Of a stretch of DNA of 64,000 nt, positions 33,990 to 45,455 are shown in pieces. Under the pieces are notes generated by a model. The model was not told where the DNA came from, ran no database searches, and saw only the letters and a program-made list of their open reading frames with translations. Position 1 is the stretch's first letter. Every line of letters starts with the position of its first letter. The DNA comes from Plasmodium coatneyi (taxonomy: Eukaryota > Apicomplexa > Aconoidasida > Haemosporida > Plasmodiidae): positions 1-64,000 of the forward strand of contig NC_033558.1 in NCBI RefSeq assembly GCF_001680005.1, in the 5' to 3' direction. Made by a program: the position numbers and the translations under genes.

Positions 33990-35429
33990 TTTTCTTTATT
34001 TTCTGCTGATTCTTTTTATTTGACTTATGCTCCCCTGTACATTACTCTTATCCCAATATTTACACTTAATTCTTTTGTTAATTCTTCACGAATATATAAG
34101 TATTTTTTATACTCCATTATTATTACTCTGTAATAGTACATATGGAATTTCCATTCTTCCATTTAAATATAGACATTCCTTTTTATTATGAATTATAGTT
34201 TACTGTAAATGTAAAGTACACATATATACGTATTATTTATATGTGTGAACTATATTAATTATTAGTCATTGAATATACAGAACAGGTGGGAAGGGAAGAA
34301 GAACGATGGTGCTGTGCTATGTGGCATACAAAAAACTGAATGCAGGAAAAAAAAAAAAAAAAAAATAGAGGGGATATGAAAAATAAATAAATAAAATAAA
34401 ATAAAAAATAACTACGAAACCTGTAAAAACAAATTGCACACTGCTCTTAAAAACTATACCTTGTTCTGTTGACAACAGTTGTTGAATGTGTATTATATAA
34501 CACCCTAAACGATGTTGCATGGTCCTGAAGTGGTGTGGCTGTCCCCTGTTCCTTTTTTTTTCTTGTGTTAGTGTAAGGAAATAGTTACGAGCACTGTTCA
34601 CTACACAACGGAATGTACAAATGCATTCTTCGAATATCTGCTTATCGTTGTATGATGAACCACGCGAGAATTGCATTAACGGATAGGAATCTGTGTATGC
34701 TGCAGGGATGTACTATTATAAAGGTGCGCATAAATGTATTCCTACATATTGAGTACAACTTTTCTTGTGTTTAACCTTTCCTCACATATTTCATACATTT
34801 AATTATGTTGCTGAATAGGAAGGAAATTACACACCGACAAAAAAAGAGGGTGGGGGGAGGGGGAAGCGCTCCGTATGCATATCTGCATAGTATAACAAAG
34901 TTTAACATTATTTTTACCTAGCAGCAGAACATTAAGGGACAGTGTGGTAAAGAATTTTTTACCCCCCAAAAGAAGAAAAATTGCGCCAACTGTCCCTTTT
35001 TTACATAATAGTTTAGGGAAGGTGCAAAATAATTGTGTGCAACATCGTGAACCATCATAAAGAACCCATAATCATAATGAATGAATGAGCACATGTGCAT
35101 GTGAAGATTAAATTTTCTTCTTTTCTTCCTTCGCACTTTACAATTTCTTTTTTCATCCGCTCTAATTTCGTATTAATTTTTGCACTAATAATATGTGGAA
35201 CAGTTGGATACACATAAAAATATATGTGGTAGGTTATTCATTATTTTAAAATTGACGCATGTGTACAATTGGAAGGGAAGGAAAAAAAAAAAATTTAACA
35301 TACACTTATTCATAATTATCATAGGGAACGGAGCAAAATTTTTCCATATATACATTTTGTGCGAATATGCTGGAAAAATCATGACCCTAAATTTTATTAT
35401 ATACACAGCAGGGCATATACACATAAACC
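33990..35429. other. Divergent intergenic region between PIR-10 (-) and PIR-11 (+)
   Basis: Contains one exon-like stretch on the minus strand (34460-34699, separate entry). Otherwise AT-rich with short poly(dA) tracts; nothing else recognised. Confidence 0.55.
34460..34699 (-). other. Orphan exon-like ORF, unidentified
   Basis: A 240-bp stretch is open on the minus strand, flanked by an acceptor (CCCTGCAG) and a donor (AAG followed by GTATAG), with phase 1 at both ends. It reads as a cysteine-containing, non-low-complexity peptide with CICTFRC and FRTMQHRLGCYII. No start or partner exon is evident within the 1.4-kb gap. It could be a fragment of a decayed antigen gene. A SICAvar origin crossed my mind because of F-R-T-M near a cysteine, but the spacing does not match what I know of that family. 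Confidence 0.35.
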
Positions 35430-36957
35430 ATGTCAGGAGGGGTAAAGAAGGAATTTTATGTTGTTCTTCTGCCTGTTTAATATGTTTCATGGACATATGT
35501 GATCTGCACGTCAAACGTTCGTACGTAATATAAAAAATCACCGAAAGCAAATGGAGGAACGTGCACATTTGCATATATTTTCACTTTTTTACGGACAATA
35601 TATTTGCAGAATGTGAAATTAGATCATTTACCTTCCAAGACCCAATTTTACAGTGTATTCAATAATGCTCAGTGGACCATATGTGAATCCATTATTGGGG
35701 GGGCCACAGGACCGAAGATTAAATTGGAAGATAAATTCAGAAGGTACACAGGACCTATTTCTGCTCTGGCGGGTAAATTCATGGGTGCATATTGTTACGC
35801 TTGTAAAAGAAAAGAGGAATATAAGGTTCAAGAGGAAGAACAATCGCAGCCCGATGATGATATACCTTGCCGTTTCTTTTATCATTGGGTAGAAGATCAA
35901 GTTTCCGTAGCTGCAAATAGACCTGAAGTATCAGTCATATTGAAAGAAATTTACGAAACGGTGGGAATATATGTCGGTAATGATAAATGTGAAATTACGT
36001 ACGCTGATGTTGACGGGGACGAAGACCTCTTCAAGCACAGAAAGGAAGTGTTTGACCACTACTACAATTATAAGGATGTAGAAAAGTATTTAGAACAGGG
36101 TGATCGGGACTGTTCGAGTAATTGGTCACGATACCTGAACGATATTAAATCAGCATGCAAGACTGTAAGTGCATACTGTAACGGAAGTGGAAAAGACAGT
36201 GACTCATATTGTACCTGGTTTAATGAACCGAAAAATAAAGAGTACTGTGAAGGAAAAGTGAATGTATTGGAGTGCATATCACAACCTGAAACAGCAGCTG
36301 AACAGAAACCATATCTGAACTCCTCTGACTTAAACATCCCAGCAACCGTATCTGGCACATTGGTCGCCACAATAGGATTACCAACAGTTGCCTTCCTTCT
36401 GTATAAAGTAAGTATACATAATTATGAGTACATAATTACCATCACAGGGGTGTAAGGAATGGGAACTTCATAGCCACTACTTTTATGAACAAATAAATAA
36501 GGAAGGAAAAGCCTTATGCTGTGTGCTCTGTATATATATACGGTACATGCTTACAACCCTAACGTCCTTCCACCCACCCTTTATTCAGCATACTCCATTA
36601 TTTTCTGGAATACGTAACCACTCCTTGGGGCATAATAAGAATAGAAGAAAAAGAGGAGCACTTAGACACAACTTCGATGCACTCACGGAATACACAACGG
36701 AAAACGGTTCAACAATTGGTTCCACCACTACAGATTCTACTGCAGAAGATCCCACAGATAGTTCCACTGTATATTCTTCCCCATATACTACAGCGTCCAC
36801 AAGAACAGGACGAACACCAAATAGGAGCCAACCGCGACAACGGCAGAGGCAGCAGCACAGGCAACAAAGCCAACAAAGCCAACGCAGGCAACGAAGGGAA
36901 CAACAACACCAGAGGGTTGGGGAACGAAGGAGAAATGTAGCTTACCATCGCATGTAG
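35430..36957 (+). CDS. PIR-11: single-domain PIR/KIR-like protein
   Basis: Exons: 35430-35441 (MSGG), 35610-36407 and 36589-36957; all phase 0, about 392 residues. Exon 2 begins NVKLDHLPSKTQFYSVF and shows the PIR cysteines with a CRFFYHWVED core, where the usual LGD is replaced by VED. The membrane segment ends AFLLYK. The tail exon is the longest in the window (122 residues). It begins HTPLFSGIRN, contains many TENGST/DSTAED units and a long Gln/Arg-rich run of the QRQRQQHRQQ type, and ends VAYHRM. Plus-strand gene in a mostly minus-strand array. Confidence 0.93.
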
Positions 36958-37694
36958 AATGTTCCATGGAGCCTTGCATGTAATATACCCCTTCACTAAT
37001 TATAATTAGCACTTAATGCCTCCTCCCCAGGGAAGGAACAATAAAGAATTGCAGCATCTATACAATGTAAGGAACAAAATAGCCTTTCTTCCCTACTTTG
37101 CCTTATTTTCCTTTTTTCCCTCTCCTGTTACTTCTTTCCCTTTTCTTCATATTTCCTTCTTTTTTCTTATTTCCCTTTCCTTCTTTCTTTTTTTTTTTTT
37201 TTTTCTTTTCCATTGTACTATAGTCGTCACGTTCATGTGTAATTAATATAAGGCGGGAAAAAAAAAAAATTTTCTTCGTTTCACTTCATTTTGACTTGTT
37301 TCGTAAAATTTTTTTTTTATTGAAGAATTAAAGAAAATGCTTATTCATTTTGTTACAAAAATTTTGACTTCATAAATGTTTTTTTTTGTTTTTTTGAAAT
37401 ACAAGAATATTTCTTGGAAAAGAGGTCAGCACCTTCCTTTTTTTTTTTTGACGCATCCGCGTTGGTAGTATTCTTTACTTATTTACTTATTCAAACATAC
37501 AAATGAAAAGGAAAGAGAAGGAATGAAATATGAAGAAAAGAAAGAAGGAAAAAAAAAAAGAAAAAAGGAAGGAAAGAAAGGGAATGAAGGAAAGGGAAAA
37601 AAGGAAAGAAGAAAATAAAAAATCTTATTTTGTTCCTTACACTGTACGGTCTTTAAGTTCTGCCGTATCTTCTAATGGAATATTAAATGAGATG
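36958..37694. other. Convergent intergenic region between PIR-11 and PIR-12
   Basis: Pyrimidine-rich tract at 37080-37215 and purine-rich GAAA/GGAA tract at 37505-37625. No gene seen. Confidence 0.65.
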
Positions 37695-39321
37695 TTACAA
37701 GTTTTGATAACCTACCATCCCGCGACTCCCCGCATTATTCCTTTGTCCCTTGTTAGGCTGTCTTGTGTATGGAGTAGAAGGTACTATTCCATCTATTGTA
37801 GAACTTTCTGTGGGACCTATTGTTGAATTTTCTGTGGAATATGTTGTTAAGGTGTCTTCTGTGGACGAACCAAAGTTATGTGTGCTGGACCTTCTCTTTC
37901 TTGTGTTTCTTCCGCTTCTTCCATTTCCAGAAGTATGGTTACCAAACCAAAAAGACCACGGTTTATACTGAAAGAGAAGAAAGAACAAGGGAAGGAAGGG
38001 TTAAAAAGGAAAAGGTTGTTAGGGGTGGTAGGGTTGAAGGGAAGCTTGCTAGGGGTGGTAGGTGGAAGGGAAGGCTGTTAGGTGGAACGAGGGACGATTG
38101 TTAGGTGGTAGGGTGGAAGGAAGGTTGTTAGGGTGGTGGTAGGGTGGAAAGAAGGTTGTTAGGGTGGTGGTAGGGTGGAAAGAAGGTTGTTAGGAATGGA
38201 AGGAACGGAGGTGGTCTAAGGAAGGAAAGGAAGGGGTAAAATAGTATTATTTATTTTTAGCAATTTTAAATTGTAATTTTACCTTGTATAGAAAAAATGC
38301 CAATGCTGGGAATTCTAATGCTGCTAGCGTGCCGAATGTGGAAGAAAGAGATGAAGCAGCACTCGCTTTACTTTCAGCTTCGTTTAATTTGGTGAATGTG
38401 GATTGTGCTTGTTCTTGTGCCTGCGCTTTCCCCTGTTGTGCAACTTCTAGGTCAGCTTTTTTTGTGCAGTACGATTCTAATGCTTGTGCTGCACCACAAT
38501 AAAAATTGTACTTGTCTTTGAAATCTTTACAATAGGGGTCATCAAAAGAAGCACCACCACTTTCTCTATCTGGGCACTTCTCACTTACAGCCTTACAGGC
38601 TGAAGTAACTTTTTTGCGGTGAGTTGACCACCGTTGTTGACAAATAGGACCAATTTTAAGTAAATCTTTTTCTATGGTTTTATAATTGTAGGAATAATCA
38701 TGGATTGTTTTTCTTTGTTTGAAATTTTCTCTGTTAAGGTTCTCAGAGCAAGTAAGCTTACATCTGTTTCCTTCATGTGCATCCTTTATTAATGTACAAA
38801 TGGAATTTATGTGACTTTGGAATTGAACATCTTCCATCTTACCGCCCTTAGGTAATATATCCTCTAACCAATAATAAAAAAACCAGCAAGGTGTATCATC
38901 ATGGGACGGATCTTCTTCCTTTTTCTTGGATGCGAAACAATAGGCTTTCCTAATGTTCTCTGTCTGTTTCAGAACTTCACTGTACGCACTGAATGCAATA
39001 TTCAAATTATTCCTCAATTCCTTAAGTTTTCCACTACCACCATCTTCATCACAGGTCCAGGAACCTCCATTAAACGTCCTATAGAAATTGTTATCAGAAG
39101 GAAAACTAGCTGGAAATGGAACCTGTAAATACATATAATTGTTGGCAAAGGAAGGAAGGAAGGAGGAGGAAGAGGAGTGTAAAAATATGTATTATATATA
39201 CATATATATATACACATGTATATATATAGTTATATGTATACATATGTATATATATGTGGACATATTATTCAAATGGCCTCCTTTTAAATTAAGGAATAGT
39301 TCACATTACCTCATCAGCCAT
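37695..39321 (-). CDS. PIR-12: single-domain PIR/KIR-like protein
   Basis: Exons: 39321-39310 (MADE), 39122-38283 and 37967-37695; all phase 0, about 374 residues. Exon 2 begins VPFPASFPSDNNFYRTF (FPSD in place of LPSE), with the PIR cysteines and a CWFFYYWLED core. The linker is an Ala/Gln/Glu-rich helix (QQGKAQAQEQAQ), likely coiled coil, related to that of PIR-5. The membrane segment ends AFFLYK. The tail starts YKPWSFWFGN, a divergent form of the LLPxW type, and ends VGYQNL. The intron before the tail carries a G-rich tandem repeat. Confidence 0.92.
37995..38205. repeat. G-rich tandem repeat inside PIR-12 intron
   Basis: Degenerate units of roughly 30-36 bp built from GGTTGTTAGGGTGGTGGTAGG and GGAAAGAAG-type segments; the last two or three copies are nearly identical. 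On the minus strand it lies in the intron between anchor and tail exons, where the other genes have TA repeats. Confidence 0.85.
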
Positions 39322-41124
39322 TTTTTATTATGTATGCACGTTCTTCTTTGGTATATATATTCTACTTTTTAAAAGAAGAAGGGTTGTTGTTGTGTTGTTC
39401 ACACAATTATGTAATAGGAAGTGTAAAAGGGAAGGAAGTGTTGTATGTACGCAAAAATTTTTGTTTGTTCTACGATTGTTTCTATGATGATTATGTAATG
39501 ATGATTGGATGGTAAGTGTATGTATGTGGGATTTTTATTCTTGTAGCAATATACATTCCTTAATTCTTGAAATAACGGTAACACACTATACACATATGTA
39601 CATCAAAATTATTATATGTGCACATATATAATTAAGGTAAGGTAGGAGGTACGAAGAATTAAGCCAAAAAATTAGCATAATGGAGTAGAAGGAAGTGGAG
39701 AGAACATATATTTTTTTATATTTCTTTCCCTTATGTTCTGTACTACAGGTTCGTAGGTTAATGCTTATAATTTTGTACTACTCATTTACCTTATTCAACT
39801 TTTATGTATATATGGGAGTGTAAATTTTCTTTCTTCTTTAACAGGAACTTTCAATATATACATTATGAATTTTCTTCTTCTATACTGTTATTTTAAAAAG
39901 TAGGGAGGCGATGGTTGTTCATTCAAAAATTGTTCACATATATGTAGTACACTCCGTGTACAGTGCAGTTCACATGCATATGTGCAGAAGACCACTCTAT
40001 CCCCCCTTCCATCTTCCACCTTTACCTTCCTTCCATCCCATATGTTCACATTTTCGTACTAATATTATATTAAAATAGCTTATAAGGGTGAATGAGTTAA
40101 TTATGTATAACAAGCATATATATGAGTGGGAAGGAAGAAGGGTGTGTTGCACAATGTTCGTATACAAAAATGTGCACATATGGGATGGAAGGAAGGTAAA
40201 GGTGGAAGGTGGAAGGGGGGATAGAGTGGTCCTCTGCACATATGCATGTGAACTGCACAATATATATACGTTAAAAATTATTAATAATTCTTTTTTAGCA
40301 ATAGTAGAACATAAAATGCATAGAATACATGCTCAAATTTTCCTATTTAAAAAAAAGAAATTGTGCTTTCCCCCCCCTTCTTATTGTATACATTAGAGGA
40401 AGTATGTGTATAGTAATACAGTATTCTGAAGTTTTTTTTCACATTTGAATAATATAATTGATATATGTATGGAATATATATAAGAAACCTAGTCATTTCT
40501 TTTTTTTTTGGATAATATTGTACTTAAAATCGAATAAGCACGCAAGGAATGAGACGCAGCTTTCCTCTTTCTTCTTTGTACAGACATTGTGTAATTTTGC
40601 ACTTTTTATATGAACTCTGCATCTAAAAGATGTGTGTAACATAAAAGAAAGCGGGGACGGACCTCCTTCGCGAACCTTCGCGCACAATTTTGAAACACAT
40701 TTTTCAAATGGTCCATAATTGGAATTAAGGATGAGAAGGAAAATAAATTATTAAGATAAAAAAAATTAGAAAAATAGAAGCTTGTAAAAAACTTTAATGA
40801 ACATTTTAGATGTTCAGTAAAAAAGAATTTCCCAAAAAAGTCAGTTTAAGTAAAAAATGAAATTTATACCAAACCAAACAAGTCAAAATAAAGTGAAAGG
40901 ATATGAAAGGAGGGGAAATAAAGGAAAAAAAAGGTTTTTTTTTTTTTTTCCCTGCTTTTCGCATATTACATAATTAATTGGGTGTAATGTACTGAACATT
41001 ACATAGACAGCTTACTTCATAATTAATAGGGAAAGGAAACATTACATTCCATCTTACCATTAAGGTGTTACATTCCAATGTGTTAAATTCCAATCAATGT
41101 TTGTTACATTTCACAATGTGTTCG
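39322..41124. other. Intergenic: upstream of PIR-12, downstream of PIR-13
   Basis: No gene found. Contains the inverted repeat at 39963-40258 (separate entry) and AT-rich sequence with short poly runs. Short open frames across the two inverted arms are an effect of the repeat. Confidence 0.65.
39963..40258. repeat. Near-perfect inverted repeat, arms about 97-99 bp, loop about 100 bp
   Basis: The left arm (39963-40059) and right arm (40160-40258) are reverse complements with only a few mismatches or small gaps. Landmarks are GTGCAGTTCACATGCATATG on the left and its complement ending AACTGCAC on the right, with CCACTCTATCCCCCC against GGGGGGATAGAGTGG in the middle. The arms are purine/pyrimidine biased. 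There is no coding sequence and no obvious terminal target duplication. Confidence 0.95.
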
Positions 41125-42921
41125 TTACATACGTTGATAACGTATATTTCTATTCTGTCGTGCACCACTTCTTGCTCCGGATGGCGGTCTGCTATATACG
41201 GTAGAATTGTCTGTTCCTTTTGACAGGTTTGTGGTTGAAGTGTCCGTTGTTGTGTATTCTGTTAAGGTGTCGTCTTCTGTGAGTGTGTCCAAATCATGCT
41301 TGGTGGATCTCTTTCTTCTCTTCCCAGAGGTGTTGCTGCTTCCATAGGAGTTTTTTATCCCAGAGAATAAAGAAGTATACTGAAGTGGTAGGGTAGGAAT
41401 TTTGTATTATATATATGTAGTATACAGTCTTATTTATGTGTATTTATGTGTATTTTTTGTATTTTTGTACTTTTAAAAGGAAATAAAATATTAGTAAAAT
41501 GCTATTATTTAAACTTTTACCAATAGTGGTAATTACCTTATATAAAAAAAACATAACTGCAGGAAGTCCTATTGCAGCAAGTCCACCAGCAGCAGATACA
41601 GCTGGTGCTACATTGCTCGCACCACCACCACTTTCAGCACTTCCTTTCGTGCTTGCAGCTGAAAAATAAATTAGTACATTAAATAATCTTAGTGTATTCC
41701 CTCTTATTCCTCCTTTTTTTTCTTCCCTTCAGGAAGGTTGTTCCTCTTCCCTTGGAAAGTGGTTCCTTCCCTCAGAAAGGAAGGAATGTTCTTCTCCCTT
41801 TCTTAGGGAAGTATTTTATTCTCTTCCCTCTGTCTGGATACGTACTTACCTACTACACCGGTGGTGGCTCCGGAAGTTCCCTCTGCAGGAGGAGTTTCTT
41901 GTTGAGGTTGTTCATTATTACCTAAGAAATAAATAAAAGGGAGGAATATTTTAATATAATCAGGAGTCATTAGACCTGAAAATGTTGTATTTGCACCTTC
42001 AGTGGACGTGGGGACGGAGTAAGTTCCCGGGGAACATATTCCCCCTCTTTTATTTTTAATGCACGTTCCGCTTCATGTATTTCTTTACAGTGTTGTTGTA
42101 GTAATTCCTGTGGGTTATGCTTCCTGCCTGTCCCTGTCGTTTTGAATACCCCACAATTTGACCTCGCGAAAGCGTTTTCCTCACTCTCACTCTCCCTTTC
42201 GCACAAATCTTTATAAGACGAAGCAGCGGTATTTAGGTAATCTTTATACGCTGGACAATAGAGACTCTTCCCTTCCTGCTGCGATAATTTACTGTTTATT
42301 TGTTGGTAGTCTAAAGAATAGTCAGATATTATTTTTGCATTAGAGAAGAGGTCCTTACTAATGTCATAGGTGGAGTATATGTTGTCACATCCATCCTTTC
42401 CCTGTCCCCCTCCCCCCTGGGGTTTAATTTTCTCCAATATTCCATAAATACTTTGCATAAGTTCATTAAATGAAGCACAGGTGCTTATATTTTGTCCATA
42501 AGTCCATACTTTAGTCCCTAACCAATAATAGAAAAAAATGCAATCATTACTGCTGGACACGCGACTTCCTCCCATATGAATTGCGTAACACGAAGCCTTG
42601 AGGATTTTATCAACTTCGCTCTTAATATTTGGGTGCTCATTTAATACTCCATTCAATGTATTCTTTGCATCTCCCACTTCAATTTTATAGTGGTTACAAT
42701 TATTTAAGCCGCTTTCAAATGCTTCGTATGCTGTTCGGGAAGGTAATAACTTGACGTACATGCCCTATAAGTGGAATATATATGTACGTGTATATATATA
42801 TATGTATATACATCCATTACATATTATGTATGAAGTATTATTATGCGTGCGTAGGGGCATAATATGTATGTATTCATTCTAAGTGAATAAGAGGAGTAAT
42901 TTATATTACCTCACTACCCAT
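41125..42921 (-). CDS. PIR-13: PIR/KIR-like gene with mini-exon and probable frameshift
   Basis: Exons: 42921-42910 (MGSE), 42764 to about 41976, 41921-41850 (a 72-bp mini-exon with NNEQPQQETPP), 41658-41537 (Ser/Gly/Ala linker and anchor ending MFFLYK) and 41379-41125 (tail beginning YTSLFSG, ending IRYQRM). The mini-exon and anchor exon are phase 1 at their joints. The PIR domain exon (KLLPSRTAYEAF, CIFFYYWLGTK) runs in another frame to a TAA at 41972-41970. A second frame opens after the G run at 42041-42045, reads SVPTSTEGANTTF, and meets the phase-1 exons. So either one base is missing or extra at that G run, or a weak donor nearer (C, GTCCAC) is used. Confidence 0.8.
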
Positions 42922-44819
42922 TGTTGACGTTTACACTGCTGTATGTATAATGTTAATTCATATTCCAGAATTATTCATGTATTTATATGCATGTTGCATA
43001 TGTAAGAAATTATGCATATTCCATAATTACAATTATCAAATGATTACATTTCTTAATGGTACATACTCCACAATACTTAAGTAACAACAACATGTACACA
43101 TGTACATCAAAATCATTGTACACATATTTTAATAGGGACGAAAATAGGAGCGACGAATAACTTGAATGAATAAAATGGGAAAGAGAAATATCCAAATTCC
43201 CCGTACATTCATTATATTATAATTATATTATTGACTTATGCATAATCAGCCGAAGAATTACATTATGATTTATATGCATCCATCATTATGCATACAGGAA
43301 CATAATTTTTCCCGTGAGTAGTAATTCATCGCATGTATTACTGATTTATGTTGTACTGTTAATTAGAAGGAGGGGGGAGTTTTTAAAAATTGTCAATATG
43401 CACAGTGCAGTTCAAACGCATAGAGCAACTTTCCCCGCTTAATTTTTTGAACTGCTAAATATCTCCTTCATAAAAGGTGTGCACCATACTATTTGGGTTA
43501 CACCCTTTGAAATACATAATATTTTTTACATATTAATATATTCATTCTCTTTCTTTCTTTCTTTTTTTTTTCTGTTCTATAGTATTAAGAAGTTCAGAAG
43601 GGTTAGAAAGGGTTAGGAGGGTTTGGAAAGGATTCATGTTCAGTGTTCAAATTACTGTTTCCCCTATTTAGTGGTTTAAAAATTCAAAGAATTCAGAAGA
43701 TTAAAAGGATTAGAAAGATTGGAAGGGGTGTTGGGATGTCAAAAGTTAATTGTTCTCCTTCGGTTGTTCCATTTTGCAAAAAAATTACACAGGTTTCAGA
43801 AGATTATAACATCTTAAAATTTTAAGGAAAGGTTATGAAGATTCAGGTAAGTACACATTTCATTTAGTATTTGCACTTTATATATGTGGTTCCTAGGGGT
43901 TCGATGGTTCAAGGGAGGGTTTAAAATGGTTTTAACACTCTTGAGCCTCATATTCATTGTACTGTTTCTGTGTTCTACATTTTCGAATTTTGCATAGTTC
44001 AGGGTCGTTCAGATATTTTTGGATTGTTGTTCACTTTACTGTTCATATATTCGAGAGTTTTGAACATGTTCTAATGTTCCCTAACATATTCAGAATATTG
44101 GACGATGATCAATTATGTTCATTGATCAAGTTCCCATAGAATTTACTGCTGAATTATTATGTCCATTTTTATTCCTGCGCATAGGAACTATGTAGTCGGA
44201 TAATACGATACAGGTTTATACACAGAAGGAAGTTCATTAAATGGGTAATTAGTAAGGGAGAGAATTACATGCACCCATTCCACCTTATACGTTCAGAACA
44301 AATTTCCTCATGTTCTTCCTTAATTCCTTCATACTACCAATTATTTATTCACTGCATTTTTCTATGCACCCTTTCCGTAACTACAGCAGGTCCTCTGTTA
44401 ATAATACCCATAGAACCTTTAGTCTATGGCCCTGCACTCCTTATTTATATGAATATAGAGGCAGTCGTACTGAATTTAGGAGTGTTACCGAAGTATGTTG
44501 CCCCATGTGGAGTGTGAACACAGAGTGGAATGTATGCACTCTGAAAAACCGTTTTTTTAACTGAATTAAAATAAAAACGACATCGCACATATGTAGACAC
44601 TCCTTAGACCCCCCTTTTTCGAAAGTGCCATGTCCGGACCTGGCATGTAACCAAAGAATGTAGCCTATACTCCTCTCCTCCATTTGCATTACCCTCCCCC
44701 CTCTCTCAACTTGGCATTCCACCCGTTCTCATTAGTTCTATGGACGTTTCCTATTTTAACTTTCCCTTTTTCTTTCTTTTTTTTTTTTGCATTTTTGGGT
44801 GGGGTCATATGATAAGGTT

Positions 44820-44930
44820 AAGGGGGGAGACAACCAACCGGCGGAGGAGACCCCAACGGGGATGATCCCACCCTCAGGGTGTTGCCCAGCATGGGGTGTC
44901 ACTCAGCTAGGGGTGCCACCCCAGGTGAGG
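44820..44930. repeat. GC-rich block with short GGGGTG..CAGC repeats
   Basis: A sharply GC-rich island in AT-rich surroundings. It includes three related units of about 15 bp (GGGTGTTGCCCAGC, GGGGTGTCACTCAGC, GGGGTGCCACCCCAGG). No reading frame or RNA fold that I can identify. Confidence 0.6.
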
Positions 44931-45146
44931 AGGATATAGAGAAACCTTCCATACTATGCTTGTTACCGTTACGTACTATCCATATGGGGTATATATAAGC
45001 CACTTAGCTCATACAGAGCACAGAGAACTGTCTAATGGCAGATTATGAATTTTTTCTATGGTTCCGTTGTTCAAATTGAACGTATACATATAATTCCTTA
45101 GATCATGTGTACCATATGGATCATGTGGATCATTTGTTTAGCTTAG

Positions 45147-45455
45147 TTCCAAAATTTTAACGTGCCCTACATTTTCTTATTGGCGCGACATTATTATAGG
45201 GAAAACGATAAAAGAAGAATTGAACGTTATCATACAGTTCGGGGTCTCTTTGTCATGTTCATAATGGGACCCATAGTAAGTAGCCTATGTATGAACAAGT
45301 TAAATTCCCTATTTCAGTATACAATAAAAGGGAAGCGGCAGAGTATTAATGGAACACATGTGAAGACATGTTATCGGGCACATATATATCACGCTCATGC
45401 ATTCTTAGTACGTGCTATGGAGAGTGTGGATGCTAATCCTTGCATTAGTATTTGA
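45147..45455 (+). other. Exon-like ORF, unidentified
   Basis: Opens directly after an acceptor-like GCTTAG at 45141-45146 and stays open for 102 codons to a TGA. It reads as a basic region (HYYRENDKRRIERYHT) beside a hydrophobic segment (GLFVMFIMGPI). A GTAAGT at 45273 could be a donor. It has no ATG start in frame near its beginning, so it would need an upstream exon. It may be the decayed 3' part of an exported-protein gene. Confidence 0.3.

Noticed and set aside
34317..34676. SICAvar domain assignment for the 34.5-kb exon
   Set aside because: F-R-T-M and a nearby Cys are suggestive, but the Cys spacing and flanking text do not match the family as I know it.
35185..35574. Minus-strand ORF of 129 codons upstream of PIR-11
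   Set aside because: Overlaps the PIR-11 first exon and promoter; hydrophobic low-complexity text, no splice partners.
39997..40396. ORFs on both strands across 40 kb
   Set aside because: Produced by the inverted repeat; the same text appears in both orientations.
5721..42921. CD99-like mimicry as known for some KIR proteins
   Set aside because: I looked in all linkers and anchors and saw no CD99-like text; the host-like segments here resemble collagen and AHNAK.
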